A stretch of 64,000 bases of DNA from Rhodeus uyekii (lineage: Eukaryota; Chordata; Actinopteri; Cypriniformes; Acheilognathidae). The stretch spans positions 407,501 to 471,500 of the forward strand of contig JAWRVZ010000110.1 in NCBI GenBank assembly GCA_037043235.1, given 5' to 3'. The notes beneath the pieces were generated by a model. It worked only from the letters and a program-made list of their open reading frames with translations. It searched no databases and had not been told where the DNA came from. Positions within the stretch are counted from its first letter, which is position 1. Each line of letters begins with the position of its first letter. The translations under genes and the position numbers were made by a program. Positions 36,501 through 48,745 of this stretch are shown here, one piece after another.

Positions 36501-39174
36501 CCACATGGTAACCCAGACTGCCGCTATAGGCGTCCCAGTGGGGATATTCTCCTTTTTCCAGGACAAACTGCTGCCCTTGGAAGTCGTGGTGCTCGTATCC
36601 CACCCAGCTGCACAGAATTAAAGGGGATTCAAACATTTGCACTTCACATTTTAATGTTGGCGGCATTTTTTTAAATAAAAAACACTGGACATTAAAATTG
36701 TAGTAATGAAATAGTGTTGATAATAATAAGTGTTTACTATTTTAATATGTAATTTATTTCTCCAGCCTTCACTGTTACATGATCCTTCAGAATTCATTAT
36801 ATTATGATGATTTGCTGCTCAAGAAGCATATATTAGTATCAATGTTAAAAATTGTTTTTATTCAAAACTGTTCAATAGTACATTTTGACTGGTAGTGTAT
36901 AAAGTACTTGCAATAGATTTGGAGGAATATTTTATTGTGGGAGGAATTATTAATATTAAATAAATAAATATTTATCCTTTTGATCTTCCATTCATAAAAT
37001 TCACAAAAATATAATCTTTCATTGAAGTGAAAGAATTTCTGCTCTTATCTTTTTCTCCAAAAAACGTTGGCTATAATTATTGATACAATTTTATTATTTT
37101 GCAACCTCCTTTTGCCAAGAGCTTTTTTCCCATAATGCCTGAGGAGTTTTGGAGAACACCTGACAAGAGATCAGAGTCCATTCCTCCATACAGAATCTCT
37201 CCAGATCCTTCAGATTCCCAGCTCCATGTTGGTGCTTCTCCTCTTGGAGTTTTTTGAAGGGTTCAGGTCAGTGGAAAAAATTAATTTTGTCTATTTTTGA
37301 TCGTTGTCCTGATGGAAGATCCAGCCATGGCCCATTATAAGATTTCTAGCAGAGGCTGTCAGGTTTTGATTTTTTTTAATCTGTTGGTATTTGCTTGAAT
37401 CCATGATATCTTGTGAACAAGAAGTCCAGGACCTCTTAAAAACAGGCCCACAACATTAAAGATCCAGTGGTATATATTTAAGCTGAGGCATGGGCTACTT
37501 TTTATCCCTGTTTGGAGCCAAAAAGCTCTTCTTTTAGTTTCATCTGATTATAAAATCCTGTCCCTTTCGAAGTTCCAGTTGCGTCTGACAACTGAATATG
37601 CTGGAGATTGTTTCTGGATGAGTAAGGAGGATTTCTCTTGAAACCCTTCCAAACAACATGTTCTGTTTTAGTTTTTTTAGTCTTTCTGACCCCAACACTT
37701 AACTAATCTCTGCAATTCTCCATCTGTGATTCTTGGAGAGTATCAATCTTTCCTCCTTGCCACGTATTAAGAGGATATAAACACACATCCTCTTCCAGGC
37801 AGATTAATAACATCTTTAGCTCATCAAAACTTCTTAATTATTGCCCTGATGATTGAAATGGGATTCATTGATTCAAGATTTTCAATGCTTAAGCTTTTTT
37901 CTTACAGTCATTTTCTATTTTATTAAGCTCCACAATCTTTTGCCGCACATCAGAACCATATTCTGTTGGTTTTACTTTGTGTTTCCTCATATTTATACTC
38001 ATGGCTAGACAATTTCATGTTCCTAGTCACCCTGGTGTGCTAAAAATTTTAATATTACTGGGAATATACTTCAGATATATTTTACTCATAAAAATTCTAG
38101 GGGGGCCAATAACTATTGCCAATGTGTTTTGGAGAAAAACATGTGATTGCCCCCTCCCCTACCTCACTTTCAATTATTTTACTTCAATGAAAGGTTAGAT
38201 TTTTTAGCTGAAAGATCAAAAGGATAAACAATTAAGATTGATTTTTACATCCATCTTTGATCATATTTACCAGGGATTCTAATAATTCTGACCACAACTG
38301 TATTTTTTCACAAAAAAATACATTTCGGTGCAGGATGTTTTTATAATAAGCATTACATCCATACCTTTTTTTTTGCTTTGTTAACAAGTCTTTAAATTAT
38401 ATTAAAGCTACATTTATAAGGTTATGTATTTTTTCTTCTCCTAATGGAAGAATGACAAAGACAGTTCTGAAACTACACAACTAATCTTGAGTTATGGCAG
38501 CTCAGTCATTCTCATAATTATTCCCCAAATCACCATCACATGTTAGAAAGCATCTCAGGATGAAACACTTAAAAGCCTTCAAACACATCTAAGCGTGATT
38601 TCCTTACAAACTGGCAAGATTTTGCAATCATTAACACAGAGTGGGCGACTCACGCGCCGCTCTCCACACGGATAGAGCGGATGTTGTCAAACCCACGCTC
38701 CTGGATGTTTCGGCACTCTGAGGTGAGTTCCTGACACTTGCCTTGGAAATGCTCCTGCTCGAACACGGTCACCTGACAAACACAGACATGCACATGCCAC
38801 AGTTCCATTAACTAATTTGGAAAAACGTGAAATCTCTCTCTCCTGCACACACAACCACCAGCCTCCTCTGCTTTCATTGTGTCCTCCATCTGTTAAATAA
38901 TACAGAATTCTGCACATCTTGAACAAGAAGCAGCAACCGTCCACAGAGCATTCATCTATAAAGTCTCAAAATCAATACGCAAGCAGAAGAAGCTTTTGTT
39001 AAATAATTGATGGTTTGGCGCCTTGTTTCTTACTTGCAGACAAAGAATCAATAGTTTGTTTCTCATTCTTTCATTGTGCTTCTTACATTAGAGAAAGGCT
39101 TTTACCTTAAAGCAAGGGGCCATGTCTATCCCAGACGTTGTTGGGTTTGTTTGGATCTTAGTAACTTTGTTCAT
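33595..39174 (-). CDS. Beta-A crystallin (CRYBA1/CRYBA4-like), 206 aa, five coding exons
   Basis: Reading leftwards, coding exons are 39174-39106, 38772-38654, 36607-36466, 35975-35833 and 33742-33595; phases agree and the product is 206 residues. After a 23-residue N-terminal arm (MNKVTKIQTNPTTSGIDMAP) come four Greek-key motifs, one per exon: VTVFEQEHFQGK, WVGYEHHDFQGQQFVLEKGE, MVIYEKEKFLGQ and FVCYEYPGYRGQQYVMEC, ending SIRRVQH. One key per exon is the hallmark of the beta-crystallin family; these are abundant, soluble, oligomeric lens proteins. Overall wording is closest to CRYBA1 (LEKGEYPHWDAYSGS, SLQAMGW), yet the head-to-head position next to a beta-B1 gene is that of CRYBA4 in mammals, so fish-specific naming is left open. 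A noncoding first exon ends at 39971 with donor GTAAGAC. Confidence 0.93.
35310..35463 (-). repeat. tRNA-derived SINE, copy 3
   Basis: Reverse copy with tail GCATTTGGCTGACGCTTTTA at the left and head GTTGAGCTACAGGA at the right, in the last intron of the beta-A crystallin gene (33743-35832). Confidence 0.85.
36076..36251. mobile_element. hAT-type MITE with exact 8-bp target duplication
   Basis: This 176-bp element starts CAGTGGTCCCCAACC and ends GGTTGGGGACCACTG, a perfect 15-bp inverted repeat. ATCTAAAA lies directly on both sides (36068-36075 and 36252-36259). No coding capacity; CCGGTCCGTGG and GGGCCGCGG words inside are typical of this hAT end type. It sits in the beta-A crystallin intron between 35976 and 36465. 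Confidence 0.92.
36690..36899. repeat. Partial copy of the CACTNCCATTC MITE family
   Basis: TTCTCCAGCCTTCACTGTTA, CATGATCCTTCAGAATTCAT and the terminal GACTGGTAGTGTA match the family at 21241-21551. Only one end is well kept. Beta-A crystallin intron. Confidence 0.5.
36965..38310. mobile_element. 1.3-kb decayed DNA transposon with subterminal inverted repeats
   Basis: TTTATCCTTTTGATCTTCCA (36972) and AATCTTTCATTGAAGTGAAA (37013) at the left are inverted at the right as CAATGAAAGGTTAGATTTTT and AAAGATCAAAAGGATAAA (38185-38228). The right terminus ends in TTCTGACCACAACTGTA near 38301. The interior wording suggests a decayed Tc1/mariner-like coding region with no intact frame. It fills the beta-A crystallin intron between 36608 and 38653. 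Confidence 0.6.
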
Positions 39175-39781
39175 CTTCTTTCCTGCGCAAGAGGGAAGGC
39201 TGAAAACTTCTTCAAATGTATTTTACTATAAAACAAAGCTACTGACATATTGCATGACGCACATTTTCGTATTTTAGACAATTTCTATGAGGACTGCTAA
39301 TGCAATTTTTATAACAACGCAAATCCCAATTGAATTCAACAATTTATACATTTTTAAAAAAAATATTTATGTACAAGTTTTAATAAAATTGCATTTTTTT
39401 ATAAGCAATTTTACACGCCCTTACACGGCTGTCTAGAATACTTAATTCTGATAAGGACTTCATGTCTCTATGCAATTTCTTTTGTGGTGATATCTTGCTA
39501 GATGCTCAGCAGAAAGAAAAAGGAAGACAATCATTCAGAAGAATAATCAGTGAGAGACAAATTTGAGTTATGAGTTATAAGACATGATAAATAATAAAGC
39601 AATATTTTTGAGAACTTGTCCAGAAAAAGTGTATTTGAAGAGTAATTAAAGCCTGTTATTTAAAATTATTTATATATATAAATGCTGCAATATTGTTCCA
39701 GCTTCAGTTGATTTGTTGACTGTTTTCTATGACGTACACGATTTTTCTTAGCAGAACTTAGGCCTGTACATTGGCTATAGG

Positions 39782-39783
<2 letters not shown>

Positions 39784-39835
<52 letters not shown>
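39784..39835. repeat. (TA)n microsatellite
   Basis: About 26 TA units in the first intron of the beta-A crystallin gene. The rest of 39183-39970 is AT-rich without named features. Confidence 0.95.
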
Positions 39836-39838
<3 letters not shown>

Positions 39839-40046
39839 AATTAAAAATTATAACTCATTTGATGTTGGCCATATAGGCTATTTTATCCTAAACGCAATCT
39901 TTTTTTCTCTTTAAATTAATTAATTTCTATTAAACACGGTTCGAATCTATTTCTCTCACTTTAGTCTTACCTGAATGTCCACCTGTCCTACTTTACAGCA
40001 GTCAGTCCCGTTTGGTGAGGAGTTTTATGATTATTTGGCGCTTCTA

Positions 40047-40053
40047 TTTTATA
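40047..40053 (-). promoter_or_regulatory. TATA box of the beta-A crystallin gene
   Basis: TATAAAA on the minus strand, followed about 80 bases later by the donor of a noncoding exon at 39971. That implies a transcription start near 40020. Fits the strong, tissue-specific promoters of lens crystallins. Confidence 0.7.
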
Positions 40054-40117
40054 GCGACCATCACAGCTGGATGCGCGTCGCGACGCTGAAACTGATGGAG
40101 GGACCTGTCAGAGAGTG

Positions 40118-40306
<189 letters not shown>

Positions 40307-41935
40307 AGCTCTTTCTCTGTATTGTGAGTCCAGAGTAGTGGAGTATTTCGCGCCGTCAGCGCAATGGATTTGATGAAGCCGTGAGCGAGCGAGCGCGCGC
40401 GCCCGTGCAGCGCGTGAATGCAGACACATTGAACCGCACAATAGATCTCAAGCGGCCGTATTCCTATCGGTCAGCACTGTGCATCGCATGGTACACAATG
40501 AGCGGTCTATAGATTGAGAATACAGGGATTTGACCCCCTGCATTGGTGGACGTCCTCTCTTTCAAACCTCCCAGAAACATATCTGCACTTTGTCTGCTGT
40601 CTTAAGGTCAGGACAGCTTAGTAATCTTCAGAAAGCTCAGTTTTGCCAAATTCAAAATATATCAGATGCTACTATATTTGGGAATAGTCATTCCCAAGAT
40701 ATTGATTTACAAGTTTTTTCTGGATTCCCAACCCCCACATTTTATGCACTATTGTCGGTTGTTTTTTATTTTTCTTCTGTATTATAAAGACATCATTATT
40801 ATGAATCCAATTCAATCTGTTTCATAGTGATTTCACTTAAGAAATAAAGCTCTCAAATCCTGAATAAGAAATTAAGATAGAAGGTTTTCTACATCCTTTC
40901 TAATCAAGTTTTCTCATCTATCCAGACTGTAAGATGGCATGGTTAACAGGTGTCACATTATTCCTGTTCATGATTGTGCTCACCTTATATGACCCACATA
41001 AGTGTTAATGTGAGATGTGGTTTAGAATACAATATTAGTTTATTATTTACTGAATACTATGCAGTTTATAATCTCCTGTTTAAAAAACAGAAAATGAAAC
41101 AGGACCTTACAGTGTTATAATTCAGCAAGTTATAATCTTGGAAATGCAGATATTGACATTTTGTGGATGTGTTATGTGTTCCACATGGGATTTTTGTAAC
41201 ATGTTTTTAAGCTACAAATATTAGGCTAATAGTATCACTCAACCACAAACCTTAAACTTTAATTGGTGCAGTTTTGCTGGCATATTACACCTTTCACAGT
41301 TTGCAGCTCGGTTGCCAGAGTTTTAAAACAACATATGGACTTTATCAGCGGGTGAATGTACTTGAGAAAAACTCTGAATGGCATCAAATTTACTTGTATT
41401 TTATGAAAAATATTATAAATTTAGTGTTTGAAAAGTCGCCATGTCTTCGATTCAGTGCCTGAAGATTTGGCTTTGGTGTTCCGTTACATTGACAAATGCA
41501 ATTTCGTCCTGTTAATGTTTATGACATAATAAACTTCTATTGGCACCAAATAAAAAAAGTTTGAAAAATATCATATCATTATCCAATGTAAAAGAGTGGA
41601 AAATATGCCAATCTAAGCCTTCATTTTGGTATTTGAGAGTCATCAAATGTGATTTTTTTTCCCTTTGGTTTATTTTCATCAGGTTTAATGTTCTTCATTT
41701 CATACTCTGGAATTTGTCATCTGAGGTGTTCAACAGCTTAATTTTGTCATCACCCGGTAAAGTTTTAGAACTGGACACACACCGACACAAGGTGGTCTTC
41801 GACAGATTTTGAGAAGTATATCCCCCCCCCCTCTCTCACTCTCTCTCGCTGTCTGTGTCTGTCTCTCTCTGTTTGATGATGGGGTGATTTCTTTTCTGTG
41901 TGTGGGTTGGTGAGCTCAGCGAGTTTGTTTCTGTG
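40307..41935. other. Intergenic DNA between the divergent crystallin promoters
   Basis: About 1.6 kb with no gene: a GC-rich patch (40345-40440) with a short GAGCGAGCGAGCGCGCGC run, then AT-rich DNA, then a CT-rich tract (41824-41875) before the beta-B promoter. Lens regulatory sites may lie here; I only mark those near the TATA box. Confidence 0.5.
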
Positions 41936-41939
41936 GGCC

Positions 41940-41945
41940 TAATCC
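41940..41945 (+). promoter_or_regulatory. TAATCC homeodomain-type site in the beta-B crystallin promoter
   Basis: TAATCC, the core bound by OTX/PITX-type homeodomains, lies 20 bases upstream of the TATA box. A Maf-half-site-like TGAGCTCAGCG is at 41911-41921. Maf and PITX/OTX proteins control lens genes, but these short matches are suggestive only. Confidence 0.3.
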
Positions 41946-41965
41946 CCCCATGCTAGGCGCCAGCC

Positions 41966-41972
41966 TATAAAA
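41966..41972 (+). promoter_or_regulatory. TATA box of the beta-B1-type crystallin gene
   Basis: TATAAAA about 30 bases before a probable start near 41996. A noncoding exon then runs to 42045, where CACACAG|GTAAGAG gives a clear donor. Confidence 0.75.
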
Positions 41973-42326
41973 GGGACACATGTTTGCTTTCAATACACAC
42001 TGACACGCTGATTGAGACAGACAGCGGCTACTGACTAACACACAGGTAAGAGACTGGGGTCTGTGAGCAAAAACAAATTTAGAGAAAGTCATTCCCACAT
42101 TTCATTTGGTTGAATAGTCTACAGCAAAGAAACTCCAGCATGAGCTTGTGTAAGAATATCTCTAACTGCTTTGACGCGTTAGTCACCGGTAGAAAGCAAT
42201 TAAAATTTAATCCTTTTTTGAGCATAGCACTTTATACATTGTCAAGGCGAACTGTAACCTTTTAGTCATAACAGAAAAACTTATACAGACAAAGAAAAAA
42301 GCTGTGTTTATGCTGTGGAAATGAAT

Positions 42327-42382
42327 AGAGAGAGAGAAAGTGTGTGTGTGTGTGTGTGAGTGAGAGAGAGAGAGAGAGAGAT
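42327..42382. repeat. (GA)n-(TG)n-(GA)n microsatellite
   Basis: Short GA, TG and GA blocks in the first intron of the beta-B crystallin. The rest of 42046-42996 is AT-rich intron without other features. Confidence 0.9.
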
Positions 42383-43001
42383 AAGGTGAAGTGTGAAGTT
42401 GAATGAAAATATATTTTTATAAAATATAAAAAAGCAGTACCAAGTAACGAGTTTTATATATTAATTAAACACTAAGTGCACATTTTAAATTACCATTAAT
42501 TACTTATTGGGGTGGCTGTTAGTTTAATTAAACAGGTTTATGTTTAATAAAATCTGGAGCCGGGCTAATTAAATATCTTACTCAAATATTTAGTGGAAAA
42601 GGCAAGAATTATATCAGACGTTTTGATGATATTTCATCAGTATTCTATCAGATAACTCAGAAATCCTATTCCATGTTTCAGTTTTAATATTCAACATGAA
42701 CTACATTATAGTGTAGCATTGTGTCATATATTTCTAAATCAGTCATCTCGGGCAAATTATGTTACGTATGAGTGTTGCACATCTATAACACTATTGTGAA
42801 AGTGTTTCAAAGTGAGTGGGTGAAGAATTCATCCAAGGGCTATAAATGTACTCTATTTGAAAGAATGGGATTCATTCATTGCTTTGAGCATTATTTAGCA
42901 CTTGACATCACTATATGTCCAACAATAGATATTTCCAGCAAGGATGCAGCTAATTATTCACGTTTCTCCACTCATGCATATGCTCTCTTACTGTAGTCAT
43001 C

Positions 43002-45260
43002 ATGTCCACTGGTGGAGAGAAGTCCAAGCCCACCTCCCAGCCTGATGGGAAGGCTGCTCAGAATCCAAAAAGAACAGAGATGGGAGTGGGAAACTACAAG
43101 GTATGTACCAGTACCATATTTACTGAATAAAAGTTGCATGTGATGACTGATGAAATTACAAACGTGTATGATGAGTCGAGCAAAACTCAGTTTCCATAGA
43201 AATGGATGTGGGTGTTGTATGTATGCAGTATTTTTAAGCTAAGCTAAAGTAAAAACGACAACTTTAATTTATAATTGCATAACAAGCAAAAATGACCTGA
43301 CTATCTCCCTTTCTTGTCTTTCAGATGTATGTGTTTGATCAGGAGAACTTTCAGGGCCGCATGATCGAGATCTCCAATGAGTGCATGAATGTGTGTGAAA
43401 TGGGCATGGATAGAGTGCGTTCCCTCCGTGTGGAGTGTGGCCCGTGAGTCTTTCCGTGATACACCAATTGACTTACCAATTATTCTGTATTGCAACACTT
43501 CCTCCATTCTATCTGTTCTTTTTTCTCCTATTTAGCTGGGTGGGTTTCGAACAGATGAACTTCTGCGGAGAGATGTACATCTTGGAGAAGGGTGAGTACC
43601 CCCGTTGGGACTGCTGGAGCAACTGCCACAGGAATGACTACCTGCTGTCCTTCAGACCTGTCAGAATGGTATTCATCCCTTATGTTCATTATACATATGT
43701 ATGAATGTTTTCATTTTGTTTTTTGTGCAAAATTGCCAAAACATTCAGTTTGGTTCATTGAGCCATGGTGCTCATTCCCATTCCTATGCATAAAAGTGGC
43801 AAAAAGGTTAAAGGTAAACTGAAAATGAAAAAATTATTAAAAAATCCATATTCATGGATGTATTCGCTGCCACACTGAGTCATGGTGCTTTTGCAGGCAA
43901 TGCTAATTTGAATCTCAAATCTGGCTCCCATCGTTTCCTAATTCCATCACACTCTTCTCCTATCATTTCCTGTCCTATCTCACACTCACTGAGTCCATAA
44001 AAGTGCCAAAAGGCCAAAAATATTTAAATCCATATTCATTGATGTATGACACTGAGCAATGATGCTTGCTTTTGCAGAGAATGCAAGTTAGACTCTTGCT
44101 CTCAACATCTCTTCCCATTCTTCTCCCATCACTCACTTTACTCATTAAAATTTAAAATAAAAAAATCTAATTAAATATTATACCTTGATCTCCTTGTTTG
44201 TGCTCCTCACAGGACCCAGAGAAGCATAAGATCTGTTTGTATGAAGTTGGTGAATTCAAGGGCCGTAAAATGGAGATTATCGATGATGACGTGCCCAGTA
44301 TGTACACCTTCGGCTTTACCGACCGCGTTGGCAGCATCATGGTCAGCTGTGGCACGTAAGTGGTCTTGCATCAAAGAAATCCGAGTGTTAGTAGACTGTG
44401 ATATCTGAACATAAAAAATAGATCTGATAAGTAATAAGTCTGTGATCTATAAGTCATGCACTTGCTTCCTAAATCCACTGAGTTTAAAGCAGAAGTTTGT
44501 AGTCTTTTTTTTTAATGTTAAAAAACTTTCTCCTAGCCCTTAAAAAGTGCATAAAATCTGGAACTATCAAAACATTTTCAGGGGGATTAACCCAACATGC
44601 CAAGAACACATAGCAATTTTAACGTAGCTCAATCAGTAGAGCATTGGTGCTCACAACGCCAAGGTCATGGGTTCGATCCCAGGGAAAGCAAGAACTGATT
44701 CAATGGGTTTCTTGATTGCAATGTAAGTCGCTTTGGATAAAAGCGTCTGCCAAATGCATAAATATAAATAACTGTCTGGCGTAAGCAGATCATATGAATT
44801 AGCAATATGAAAACATAAAATACTTACGAATCTCCAATGAGATTAATAGTAGGCTTTCCGGAAACCTGTTTGAAAACAGTCATTACACACTTCAGCTTTA
44901 ATTCCAATTATAGTTACTCCACCTAAATAAACTAACAGTATTAATACTTCTAATATGATAATAAAATCATTTTCAGTGTGTTTGGTTTTACAATATATAT
45001 TGATAAGAGGCTTGCCTCAGTTATGTTCTTCACCTTTATTTATTCTCTATGTTTGTCTGTTTGTCTTTCCTCTCACCTCTTGTCTTAGCTGGGTGGGTTA
45101 TCAGTATCCCGGTTACCGTGGCAGCCAGTACCTGCTGGAGAAGGGCGACTACCGTCACTTTAACGAGTTTGGCGCTCGTCATCCCCAAATGCAGTCCGTC
45201 AGGCGCATCCGTGACATGCAGTGGCACCCAGACGGCTGCTACACTATGGCCACCAAGTGA
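43002..45260 (+). CDS. crybb1: Beta-B1-type crystallin, 221 aa, five coding exons
   Basis: Coding exons 43002-43100, 43325-43443, 43536-43668, 44213-44355 and 45089-45260 agree in phase. A 33-residue Lys/Ser/Pro-rich N-terminal arm precedes four Greek keys, one per exon: MYVFDQENFQGRMIEI, WVGFEQMNFCGEMYILEKGE, HKICLYEVGEFKGRKMEI and WVGYQYPGYRGSQYLLEKGD, then a C-terminal extension RDMQWHPDGCYTMATK. The extension on both sides and the RDMQWH motif place it with B1 among the basic beta crystallins (human CRYBB1 ends similarly and has about 252 residues, with a longer arm). Fish carry several B1-like genes, so the exact paralogue is not decided. The start codon lies in exon 2, five bases after the acceptor; exon 1 is noncoding. 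It is head-to-head with the beta-A gene, as CRYBB1 and CRYBA4 are in mammals. Confidence 0.94.
43785..44145. repeat. Imperfect tandem duplication in a crystallin intron
   Basis: CATAAAAGTGGCAAAAAGGT, AATCCATATTCATGGATGTA, CACTGAGTCATGGTGC and TTTTGCAGGCAATGC recur about 207 bases later as CATAAAAGTGCCAAAAGGCC, AATCCATATTCATTGATGTA, CACTGAGCAATGATGC and TTTTGCAGAGAATGC. The two units lie between the third and fourth coding exons. Confidence 0.75.
44618..44768 (+). repeat. tRNA-derived SINE, copy 4
   Basis: The best-kept copy: head GTAGCTCAATCAGTAGAGCA with box B GGGTTCGATCCC, and tail GTCGCTTTGGATAAAAGCGT. It lies in the last intron of the beta-B crystallin gene. Confidence 0.9.
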
Positions 45261-45764
45261 GGGCTAGGGAGGACGAGAAAGAGAGGGAACAGGGGAGAGA
45301 GAAAAAGAGGAGGAGGAGAAGATGAAGAAGGTGGAGGAGGGAGGGCCAGGAAGGAGAGGAGGAGCGCACTATCCGTATGAGTCATCCTGGGCAGGGAAAG
45401 AAGGAGAGAGGGATGGTGGTCGGTCAGGTATGGACAGCAGCTTAGCAAAAACAGAAGAAGAAAAGTGGCTGTTGATATCAGATGACTGCATGGCTTTTTC
45501 TTTCTCACCCTCTTTATTCTCTCTCTACTCTTCTCATTTTCTACCATTTTCTTCTTTCTTCACTCTTCCTCCTCTTCCTCATCCTCCATTAATTTTTCCC
45601 CTGAGGAAATCAGTCCATCACAACGGGCCTTAACTGATGCCTGACTCGTGTGGGTCAGGGAAGATGATTGAGAAGGGTGGGTTGGGGGTGGGGCAATGGG
45701 TGGCAGGGGGAGGGGTGTTTTGGCCTAAAGGCCATGTAAAACCTCCAAATCTTTTTGGAACAGC

Positions 45765-45770
45765 AATAAA
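45765..45770 (+). terminator. Likely polyadenylation signal of the beta-B crystallin
   Basis: An exact AATAAA 505 bases after the stop codon, followed by TG-rich bases. The implied 3' UTR begins with an unusual purine-rich tract. Confidence 0.6.
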
Positions 45771-46449
45771 AGTGACACCTGTGACCTTTGTTCCCTGATA
45801 TCACTGCTGATTGTCTCTCTCCATGCAGGCACCTTTCATCCACCTTTTATCATCAATACATCAGATCACATTTACACTGAAGTGACTAACATCAGAAGGA
45901 AAAAAATGCTTTATGTCAAAACACATTAACAGAAACGAGCACATTATTATAACATCCTTTTAACAATGATTTACTGTTCAGCATGCTACTATTATTCAAG
46001 GTGGTATCAAACGAAAGATAATAGTAAATGTTCTGAAATTTCACCAAATATTGTTCATGGCAGTGCAATTGAATCATTTAATAAATCAATAACTTTTTAC
46101 TGTATTTCAATAGGGGGAACTAATGCAATCTAATAACTGGCTTTAATAATAAACATCAATAAGCATAATAAAACAAAACGTGGAAAAATACAGCATTTAA
46201 ATCCCTAATATCTTTTTAAATAGGCTGAGAAATTCCACAATGAGTATCTTGATACAATGTTGTCAACCAGTAAGTAACCAGAAAACTGCCTTATTAGAAA
46301 GAAAACAAAATCATAAGTCATTCATACAGAAAACAGATTAGTTGTGATTAGTTGTGACCATTAGTACATTAAACTCATTAAACTCCATCTGAAATTACTT
46401 AGATTACATAAAACAAAAAGTACATTCCATATAGTATGACATATATGTA
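45771..46449. other. Intergenic DNA, nothing identified
   Basis: AT-rich sequence with no frame of interest and no clear repeat end. Confidence 0.4.
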
Positions 46450-47423
46450 CAGTGGAATCCGGTAATGTCGACGGCCTCGGGGGTTGCAAAAAAGCGTTGA
46501 GATAACCGATGATCGTGATAACCAAAAGCCAATATGGCGATTTGTTTGATGAAGCGATCGGCATGCTATAAAAATGTACATACACTGTATATATTTGCTA
46601 ACAACAAAAGGCATATGTACACCAACTAACAGCAGAGACTGAAACGGCTACTTTATGTTTATTTTGGGAATATACCTTTAAGACGGCATATGTTGTTGTG
46701 TGCACGCTGTTCTGGCATGAGCGCGCACGCGGGGAGGAGAGTGTTTTTGAGTGAGGAGAGAGATGGCCGCTCTACCGCTGACTGTTACATAGCATAATCT
46801 ACTGTTTCTGTTTTCCTTCTTTTATTTGTGATGTTTGTCGGAGTGTTTTCTTTTTTACATGTTTGAGAAGAGTGTAAAACCCAAGCTCGTAATCTGGGCA
46901 GTCATCAACCACTATGACTGCCGGTGCAAGATTTACCAGTATATGACAAAAACCACCTTCGATTCTCGATACAAACCTTTAATTAAATTCTCCACCATTG
47001 CAAACACAATTTCACAGTCACAACACACATAAACACATTTTCTCAGTCATTTGCACGTCACTTTGCTGGGACACAGTTCTGAGAAGTATTGTTCACGCGG
47101 TTACTATGGTTTCACGGCTGCATGGCACTGTGCCGCAAGAGTGAGTGAAGCGTCATTGGAGTGAGCGACCATACAGACCGTAATGCACGTGCAACGCGAA
47201 CTCAGCGCATGCACAGTGAACTCGGGGATTGCGATAACCGATGTTAAGTGGCGACTTTGTCCCTCTTTTGTGCTCGAGATATTAGGGTTCGGTGACATAA
47301 AAGAATCAACATAACCAAAAAGAAAATGCTAAGAAAAATAGGGAGTTTGGCAGTTCCATTTCAAAAACGTCGCCATAACCGGGTTGGCGAGATAACCGAG
47401 GTCGAGATAAGTGGGTTCCACTG
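46450..47423. mobile_element. TA-flanked DNA transposon, family member 1
   Basis: Left end CAGTGGAATCCGGTAATGTC; right end in reverse complement CAGTGGAACCCACTTATCTC; TA outside both ends (46448-46449, 47424-47425). Repeated GAGATAACCGA and GATAACC words near the ends are typical of Tigger-like elements. Interior words such as TTCGATTCTCGATACAAACC recur inverted in the element at 59914. No transposase frame. Confidence 0.78.
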
Positions 47424-47769
47424 TAGTACGTATGTAATCTGGACATACTCTATTACATCCATGTTGTCATTGTCATGTGACAATATCAGTTGTCTACAGT
47501 GTCAGTTGTGTCGCCATTCACAAATCCACTCCCATGGGACAGTAAAGTGTCTACTAGATGCGCACTTCAGAAACACTTAGTAAATAGTAACTTTCCATCT
47601 ACTGTTTTTATGAATACTGTAAACTCATAAATATTATTGATTTCAGATACTGTTTTTTCCCCAAGTAGTGAAGTGCGTATTTGGATCTAACCTATTGTAT
47701 ATGTCAGAGCTCCTACCTATCAGATTAATCTTTTTTTTTTTTGAGTAAGCTTACAAAGACAGTTTAACG

Positions 47770-48130
47770 ACGAGTACGGTGTGTGATGCAGAAGCATGAG
47801 GAGAACAGGATCCAAACTCAAAATTACTTTAATAATAATAAACGGAAAAAAAACACTTTAAATACAAAACAAATCAGCACACTTGTGTGCTAAACACTGC
47901 AAAACTCAGAGGACCAGGAACACAGAGACAGCCACACACGGGCAACATACACATTACAACGTCAACAACCAACAAACACAAATGAACACAGGAGGGAATA
48001 TAAAGGGACACATGAGATGAGAAACAGCTGGTAAGACTAATGACAGTGATTACACGACAGGTGTAGGAAGTGAAACATGACAAGACTGACAGGAAGTGAC
48101 AAAGAAGACCCAGACAGACAGGAACAAGTA
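47770..48130 (-). mobile_element. LTR-like fragment, minus orientation
   Basis: On the minus strand it carries, in order, CACTTCCTGTCAGTCTTGTC, a CTTTATATTCCC promoter-like patch, and a long 3' part with TATTATTATTAAAGTAATTT then GTTTGGATCCTG. This is the composition of a fish Gypsy-type long terminal repeat; no internal coding region is next to it, so it would be a solo LTR or fragment. Confidence 0.45.
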
Positions 48131-48737
48131 TTACAGAAAGTTACCACAAAAATGGATTTAATTTAAATATAAATGAAATCCTAAGGGTCATAGAGAATAT
48201 GGTCATAAAAAACCAAATTAATTATACACTTTTAATGCAAAAGAATCATGTACATTATACCATAAATTTAATAAAAATATTAAAATAATATTAAGATATT
48301 ACCCTTTAAATTATTTGAATATAACAGTAGTCAAGGATTACTCTTTTAAAATCAAGATTCTGAGTCAGCTCTCAAGTCAAATGAACTGAGATAAATACAC
48401 AAGCTAATTATTATTAACAGTTCTGGAGCTTGTGCTGTGCGTACACAGAAAATAAACAGTGTTTGTTTTGTCTGTTGGTTCTTCTGACTGGAATCGAAGA
48501 GATTGAATTGGATTGAAATTTAATAGCATCTAAAAATCAATAAGACAGATAAGCTTGTGTCATCATGAACAGAATGATTGTGGGTTTATAGAACACCTGA
48601 CCAATTTCTCCATGCACACGCATGAGTATATATTTCTTCCCATATGAATTAATAATTCATTTGAAACATCATCCTTCCCACAAGTCCAAAAGGGTTACAT
48701 AAACACAATTAAGATTCACCTCAGCTTCGCACTAAAT

Positions 48738-48745
48738 TGACGTCA
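48738..48745. promoter_or_regulatory. CRE-type palindrome TGACGTCA, site 1
   Basis: Exact full CREB/ATF palindrome in apparently unique intergenic DNA. Confidence 0.3.
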
